A stretch of DNA of 48,426 nt from Pseudomonadota bacterium (lineage in GTDB: Bacteria > Pseudomonadota > Gammaproteobacteria > Burkholderiales > Burkholderiaceae): NCBI GenBank assembly GCA_963205525.1, contig CAUJJP010000005.1, positions 1 through 48,426 on the forward strand, in the 5' to 3' direction. Each line of letters opens with the position of its first letter. The first letter of the stretch is position 1. Positions 44,254 through 48,426 of this stretch are shown here, one piece after another. Below the pieces are notes generated by a model that saw only the letters and a list, made by a program, of their open reading frames with translations, was not told where the DNA came from and did no database searches. The translations under genes and the position numbers were made by a program.

Positions 44254-45153
44254 ATGCGCATCCTGCTTTGTGGCCGCTTCAGACCAGGCGAACGTGAAAT
44301 CTGGCACGCCGAACTGGCGGCCGCCTACCCGGCCGGGCAGTGGCTGGACCTCGACGAGGCACGCGCGGCGCCGCAGGGCGTGCGCGCCGCGGTGGTCGCG
44401 AGCCCGCCGCCGGGTGCGCTGCAAGGCCTGCCGGAGCTGGCCCTGGTGCAGTCGCTGTGGGCCGGGGTGGAGCGGTTGCTCGACGACCCGACGCTGCCGG
44501 CGGCGGTGCCGCTGGCGCGCATGGTGGACCCGATGATGAGCCTGGCGATGGCCGAGACCGCGCACTGGGCGCTGCTGGGCCTGCAGCGCGACTTCTTCCG
44601 CTACGCGCGCCAGCAGGCCGAGCGGCGCTGGCTGCCGCACCCGCAGCGCCGCGCCGAGGATCTGCGGGTGCTGCTGCTCGGCCGCGGCGCGCTCGGCAGC
44701 GCGGTCGGCCGGCGGCTGGCGGACGCCGGCTACCGGGTCGCCCACTGGGGACGCGGCGACGCGCTGCACGCCGCGCTGGCGCAGGCTGAGGTCGTCGTCA
44801 ACCTGCTGCCGCTGACGCCGGCCACCCAGGGCCTGATCGACGCCCGCTTCCTGGCCGCGCTGCCGGCCGGCGCCGCCCTCGTCAACCTGGCGCGCGGCGG
44901 CCACGTCGTGGAAGCGGATCTGCTCGCCGCCCTGGACCGTGGCCAGCTCGGGCACGCCGTGCTCGACGTCTTTGCCCAGGAGCCGCTGCCGCCCGGCCAT
45001 GCGCTGTGGACGCACGCGCGCGTGACCGTGCTGCCGCACGTGGCCGCCGCCACCGACCCGCGCAGTGCCTCCCAGGTGGTGGCACTCAACCTGCAGGCGC
45101 TGGCGCAGGGTCGGCCGCTGGCGCACCTGGTGGACAGGGTGCGCGGGTACTGA
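44254..45153 (+). CDS. ghrA: glyoxylate/hydroxypyruvate reductase A-like D-2-hydroxyacid dehydrogenase
   Basis: The 299-residue NAD(P)-dependent enzyme should reduce glyoxylate or hydroxypyruvate. The nucleotide-binding loop is LLLGRGALGSAVGRRLADAG. The catalytic residues are in LVNLARGGHVVE (Arg), LDVFAQEPLP (Glu) and VTVLPHVAA (His). The overall length and the N-terminal WAGVERLLDD block fit GhrA rather than the larger SerA type. It faces holA convergently across 23 bp. The substrate is inferred from family resemblance only. Confidence 0.85.
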   Translation: MRILLCGRFRPGEREIWHAELAAAYPAGQWLDLDEARAAPQGVRAAVVASPPPGALQGLPELALVQSLWAGVERLLDDPTLPAAVPLARMVDPMMSLAMAETAHWALLGLQRDFFRYARQQAERRWLPHPQRRAEDLRVLLLGRGALGSAVGRRLADAGYRVAHWGRGDALHAALAQAEVVVNLLPLTPATQGLIDARFLAALPAGAALVNLARGGHVVEADLLAALDRGQLGHAVLDVFAQEPLPPGHALWTHARVTVLPHVAAATDPRSASQVVALNLQALAQGRPLAHLVDRVRGY

Positions 45154-45176
45154 GCGGCCTCGGGGCCGGGCTCAGC

Positions 45177-46259
45177 TCAGGCGCCGGCCAGCGCCAGCCG
45201 CAGCGGCTTGCGGGCGTCGGCGGCCAGTGCCTGCAGCACCATCAGCATCAGGCGCTGCAGGCCGTCCCAGGGGTCGGCGGGCCAGTCCGGGTGGCGCAGG
45301 CCCTTGACCAGGCCGTCACAGACGCTGGCCGCCTGCAGCAGCGGGCCCAGGCGACGCGTGCTCAGCGCCGGCAGGACGCGCTCGAACAGGCGCTGGCGTG
45401 CGCCCCAGACGCGCGCTTCCTGCAGCGCCATCGGCAGCGGCCGGCCGGCGTCCAGCGCGGCCCGCGCGCGCGCCAGCGCCAGCAGGTCGGCGGCCAGGGT
45501 CCAGTGCACGAAGACCGCGCTCTCGCCCTCGGCGCGCAGGCCGTCGAGCATGCGCAGGGCGCGAGAGGTCTGGCCTTGCAGCACCGCCTCGGCGAGCTGC
45601 TGGATGCCGTAGCGCGCGACGTCGAGGACCGCAGCCTCGATCTGGTCGAAGCGCAGCTCGCCCGCCGGGTACAGCAGGGCCAGCTTGTGCAGCTCCTGCT
45701 GCGCCGCCAGCAGGTTGCCTTCCACGCGGTCGGCGAAGAAGTCCAGCGCCTGCTGGCCCTCGGCGCCCGCGGCCACGCGCTGCCCCTGCAGGGCCAGCCG
45801 CTGGGCGATCCACGACGGCAGGGCGCGGCGCTCCACCGGGTCGACACGCACGCTGACGCCCGCACCTTCGAGGGCGCCGAACCAGGCGCTCTTGAGCTGC
45901 GAGCCGTCCAGCCTGGGCAGCTGCACCAGGGTGTAGACATCCTCGGGCAAGCGCTGGCAGTAGCGCTGCAGCGCCTCGCCGCCGTCCTTGCCCGGCTTGC
46001 CGCCGGGGATGCGGATCTCGATCAGCTGGCGTTCGGCGAACAGGCTCATGGCCTGCGCCGCGCCGAGCACCGCGCTCCAGTCGAAGTGCGCGCCCGAGAC
46101 CGCAAACACGCGGCGCTCGCCGCAGCCGGCGTCGCGCGCGGCAGCGCGTATCGCGTCGCCCGCCTCCTGCGCCAGCAGCGGCTCGTCGCCGTGCACCACG
46201 TACAGCGGGCGCAGGCCGCGCTGCAGGTGGGCGCCGAGCTGGTCGGGGCGGACCTGCAT
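45177..46259 (-). CDS. holA: DNA polymerase III delta subunit (clamp loader)
   Basis: HolA opens the beta clamp as part of the clamp-loader complex. The 360-residue protein starts MQVRPDQLGAHLQRGLRPLY and has the typical YVVHGDEPLLAQEAGDAIR block, the IPGGKPGKDG segment, EGNLLAAQQELHKLALLYP and AVFVHWTLAADLLALARAR. It is the third gene of leuS-lptE-holA and begins two bases after the lptE stop. Length and order match other Betaproteobacteria. Confidence 0.95.
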   Translation of the reverse strand: MQVRPDQLGAHLQRGLRPLYVVHGDEPLLAQEAGDAIRAAARDAGCGERRVFAVSGAHFDWSAVLGAAQAMSLFAERQLIEIRIPGGKPGKDGGEALQRYCQRLPEDVYTLVQLPRLDGSQLKSAWFGALEGAGVSVRVDPVERRALPSWIAQRLALQGQRVAAGAEGQQALDFFADRVEGNLLAAQQELHKLALLYPAGELRFDQIEAAVLDVARYGIQQLAEAVLQGQTSRALRMLDGLRAEGESAVFVHWTLAADLLALARARAALDAGRPLPMALQEARVWGARQRLFERVLPALSTRRLGPLLQAASVCDGLVKGLRHPDWPADPWDGLQRLMLMVLQALAADARKPLRLALAGA

Positions 46260-46261
46260 GG

Positions 46262-46747
46262 CTACAGGGGCAGGGCCGCGAGGCGGCGCAGCAGCTGGGC
46301 CACGACGTCGGCCTGCATCTCGCGCAGGATGTCGGCCTCCTCGGCCTGCTTGGCCAGGGTGGCGGCCTCGGTGGTGCCGAGCTCGCGCACCAGGCGCAGC
46401 GCCACCGGCGCCATCAGCACGCGCCCGTCCGGGGTTTCGGCGCGCACGGTGGCGAGCAGCCGCAGCTGCAGCTCGCGCAGCTGGCCGGCGGCGGTGGTGG
46501 CGGCGGCGCTGCGCTCGCGCCGGTCCAGAAGCGCGCGCAGCACGACCTCGGCCTGCGCCGGCGCCACCACCTGCACCTGGGGCGCGAGCGCGCGCGTGAG
46601 TTCGGCGGCCAGGGGCGAGTCGGGCGCGAAGCCGACCAGGGCGATGCGACGAAACGGATAGCTCGCGGGTGCGGCGAGCCGGAAACCGCAGCCGGCACCG
46701 ATGAGCGCCGCCCCGAGCACCGCCAGCGTCGTGCGTCGCCCGTGCAT
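46262..46747 (-). CDS. lptE: LPS-assembly lipoprotein LptE
   Basis: LptE plugs the LptD barrel that inserts lipopolysaccharide into the outer membrane. The 161-residue precursor has a lipoprotein signal (TLAVLGAALIGAGC) with the lipobox cysteine at residue 20, followed by GFRLA as in other LptE proteins. A conserved ELTRALAPQVQVV region and an RLVRELGTTEAATLAKQAEE helix follow. Its ATG begins directly after the leuS stop (no gap). The protein is small and poorly conserved, so identification leans on the lipobox and on the leuS-lptE-holA order. Confidence 0.9.
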   Translation of the reverse strand: MHGRRTTLAVLGAALIGAGCGFRLAAPASYPFRRIALVGFAPDSPLAAELTRALAPQVQVVAPAQAEVVLRALLDRRERSAAATTAAGQLRELQLRLLATVRAETPDGRVLMAPVALRLVRELGTTEAATLAKQAEEADILREMQADVVAQLLRRLAALPL

Positions 46748-48426
46748 TCAGACCACGATGTTGACCAGCCGCCCGGGGACGATGACGATCTTGCGCGCCG
46801 GCTTGCCGTCCATGAAGCGCTGCGCATCCGGGTTGGCGAGCGCGGCGGCCTCAATCGCCGCCCGGTCCGCCGCCGCCGGCACCGTGATGGCGCCGCGCAG
46901 CTTGCCGCCGACCTGCAGCACGAGCTCGATTTCGGCGCGCTGCAGCGCCGCCTCGTCCACCGCCGGCCAGGGTGCGTCCAGCAGCTCGCCGGCCTGTGCC
47001 GCGTAGCCCAGGCCCAGCCACAGGCCGTGGCTGATGTGCGGGCAGGCCGGATACAGGGCGCGCAGCAGGACCGAGAAGCCTTCGCGCAGCGCCTCGTGGT
47101 CGGCGCTGCCGGCGGGCTCGAAGGCCTCCAGCGCGTTGAGCAGCTTCATGCAGCCCGACACCACGGTGTTGTATTGCATGCGCTCGTAGTCGTAGCTCAC
47201 CTGCTTGAGCACGCCGTGCACCTCGCGCCGCAGCTCGCGGCCTGCGGCACCGAGTTCGGCCGCCGGCAGCGCCTGCTGCGCCAGCCGCTGCAGCCGGCCG
47301 CCGAAGGCCCAGACCCGGCGCAGGAAGCGGTGCGCGCCTTCGACCCCGGCGTCGTTCCACTCCAGCGTCTGCTCGGGAGGGCTGGCGAACATGACGAACA
47401 GGCGCGCGGTGTCGGCGCCGTAGCGGTCGATCAGCGCCTGCGGGTCGACGCCGTTGTTCTTGGACTTGGACATCGTGCCCACGCCCTCGTAGTCGACCGC
47501 GCTGCCGTCGCTCCTGAGCTTGGCGCCGACCACCTTGCCGGCGGCATCGAACACGTTGTCGACATCGTGCGGCCAGAAGTACTCGATGCCGCCCTTGTCG
47601 CCGCGCCGGCTGTAGATGTGGTTGAGCACCATGCCCTGGGTGAGCAGCCGGGTGAAGGGCTCGCTCACCTGCACCAGCTTGAGGTCGCGCATCACCTTGG
47701 TCCAGAAGCGCGCGTACAGCAGGTGCAGGATGGCGTGCTCGATGCCGCCGATGTACTGGTCCATGCCGGCGCCGCCGGCCGCGCCGGCGGTCGGCGGCAT
47801 CCAGTAGCGCGTGCCCTCGGCGACCATCCGGGCATCGTCGCGCGGATCGCAGTAGCGCATGAAGTACCACGAGCTGTCGACGAAGGTGTCCATCGTGTCG
47901 GTCTCGCGGCGCGCCGGCTGGCCGCAGCGCGGGCAGGCGCAGGCCAGGAAGTCCTCGCGCCGGTTCAGCGGGTTGCCGCTGCCGTCGGGGATGCAGTCCT
48001 CGGGCAGCACCACCGGCAGGTCGGCTTCGGGCACCGGCACCGCGCCGCAGTCCTGGCAGTGGATGATGGGAATCGGCGTGCCCCAGTAGCGCTGGCGGCT
48101 GATGCCCCAGTCGCGCAGCCGCCAGGTCGTCTTCTTCTCGCCCAGGCCCTTGGCGGCGAGCAGCTCGGCGACCTTGTCCACCGCCTCCCGGTAGGCCAGC
48201 CCGTCCAAGGCCCCCGACGCCACGCAGCGCCCGCGCTGCTTGTCGGCATGGCTCTCGTCCCAGACGCGGTCACTGAAGGTCTTGCCCTCGACCGCCACCA
48301 CCTGCTTGATCGGCAGCCCGTACTTGAGCGCGAAGGCGAAGTCACGCTCGTCGTGGGCCCGCCCGCCCCACAACCCCCCCACGCCCAAACCCCACAGAAC
48401 CAAAGTTACGACCCACACCCCCCCCC
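46748..48426 (-). CDS. leuS: leucyl-tRNA synthetase, C-terminal part (5' end outside window)
   Basis: LeuRS charges tRNA-Leu. About 535 residues are reliable, from [20 protein letters not shown] in the editing domain to the C-terminus [15 protein letters not shown]. Landmarks are [20 protein letters not shown] in the zinc/catalytic region, [20 protein letters not shown], and the class I motif MSKSKNN. About 345 N-terminal residues, including the HIGH motif, lie beyond the window. Upstream of the HDERDF block (48359-48426) the translation departs from the expected GTxAVMxVPAHDERD pattern and becomes G/W-rich, and the bases there look unreliable. The apparent ATG at 48418 is therefore not a real start. 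Confidence 0.95.
   Translation of the reverse strand, partial: GGVWVVTLVLWGLGVGGLWGGRAHDERDFAFALKYGLPIKQVVAVEGKTFSDRVWDESHADKQRGRCVASGALDGLAYREAVDKVAELLAAKGLGEKKTTWRLRDWGISRQRYWGTPIPIIHCQDCGAVPVPEADLPVVLPEDCIPDGSGNPLNRREDFLACACPRCGQPARRETDTMDTFVDSSWYFMRYCDPRDDARMVAEGTRYWMPPTAGAAGGAGMDQYIGGIEHAILHLLYARFWTKVMRDLKLVQVSEPFTRLLTQGMVLNHIYSRRGDKGGIEYFWPHDVDNVFDAAGKVVGAKLRSDGSAVDYEGVGTMSKSKNNGVDPQALIDRYGADTARLFVMFASPPEQTLEWNDAGVEGAHRFLRRVWAFGGRLQRLAQQALPAAELGAAGRELRREVHGVLKQVSYDYERMQYNTVVSGCMKLLNALEAFEPAGSADHEALREGFSVLLRALYPACPHISHGLWLGLGYAAQAGELLDAPWPAVDEAALQRAEIELVLQVGGKLRGAITVPAAADRAAIEAAALANPDAQRFMDGKPARKIVIVPGRLVNIVV
48359..48426. other. probable low-quality contig end
   Basis: The last 68 bases are full of C-runs, ending in nine consecutive C residues, and interrupt the conserved LeuRS sequence. 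They look like degraded read ends rather than biology. Confidence 0.65.

Overview
The window is about 70% GC with near-saturated GC at third codon positions. Several gene strings have the order I associate with Burkholderiales (Betaproteobacteria): cysS-alkA-accA-tilS-lysC-tRNA-Ser, clpS-clpA beside a cold-shock gene, lgt-dnaQ, and leuS-lptE-holA. I infer a member of the Rubrivivax/Leptothrix/Ideonella neighbourhood, not identified to genus. The right end (about 48359-48426) looks like a degraded contig terminus.

Left accessory region (1-17970). After a possible leftward partial gene and a 314-bp MITE-like element (115-428) comes a leftward glycine-zipper membrane protein of unknown function. 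A tight rightward operon then runs from 1362 to 17970, with genes overlapping or separated by only 2-19 bp. It encodes a GAF-domain protein fused to a periplasmic adaptor, a PqqD-like/M50-peptidase/adaptor fusion, a short SecA paralogue, a third adaptor with its own signal peptide, a 2767-residue repetitive surface protein carrying a LEPR-type N-terminal motif, and a PAS-GGDEF diguanylate cyclase. There is no ABC ATPase and no outer-membrane channel in the operon. I read it as a dedicated export and anchoring system for one giant adhesin, with c-di-GMP signalling attached. It is the most unusual content of the window.

Housekeeping block 1 (18040-26506). Leftward mtfA, lpxH, ppiB and ppiA face rightward cysS, alkA, accA, tilS, lysC and tRNA-Ser(GCU). 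The cysS leader holds a striking array of 10-bp units rich in GATC.

Metal-efflux block (26626-33907). A CzcI-like metal-resistance protein, a TolC-type outer-membrane channel, two small periplasmic proteins, an adaptor and a heavy-metal RND pump form a complete tripartite efflux operon.

Housekeeping block 2 (33961-48426). Present are a cold-shock protein, clpS-clpA, a LysE-type exporter, tRNA-Val(CAC), dnaQ, lgt, ilvD, a GGDEF-EAL protein, a ghrA-like reductase, holA, lptE and the 3' two-thirds of leuS.

Two repeat families cut across these blocks. One is a MITE-like element with about 22-bp terminal inverted repeats and the relic 3' end of an open reading frame (115-428 and, inverted, 41891-42126). 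The other is a three-hairpin intergenic element found three times, always directly after a stop codon. One of its copies sits inside the first MITE-like element and is absent from the second.
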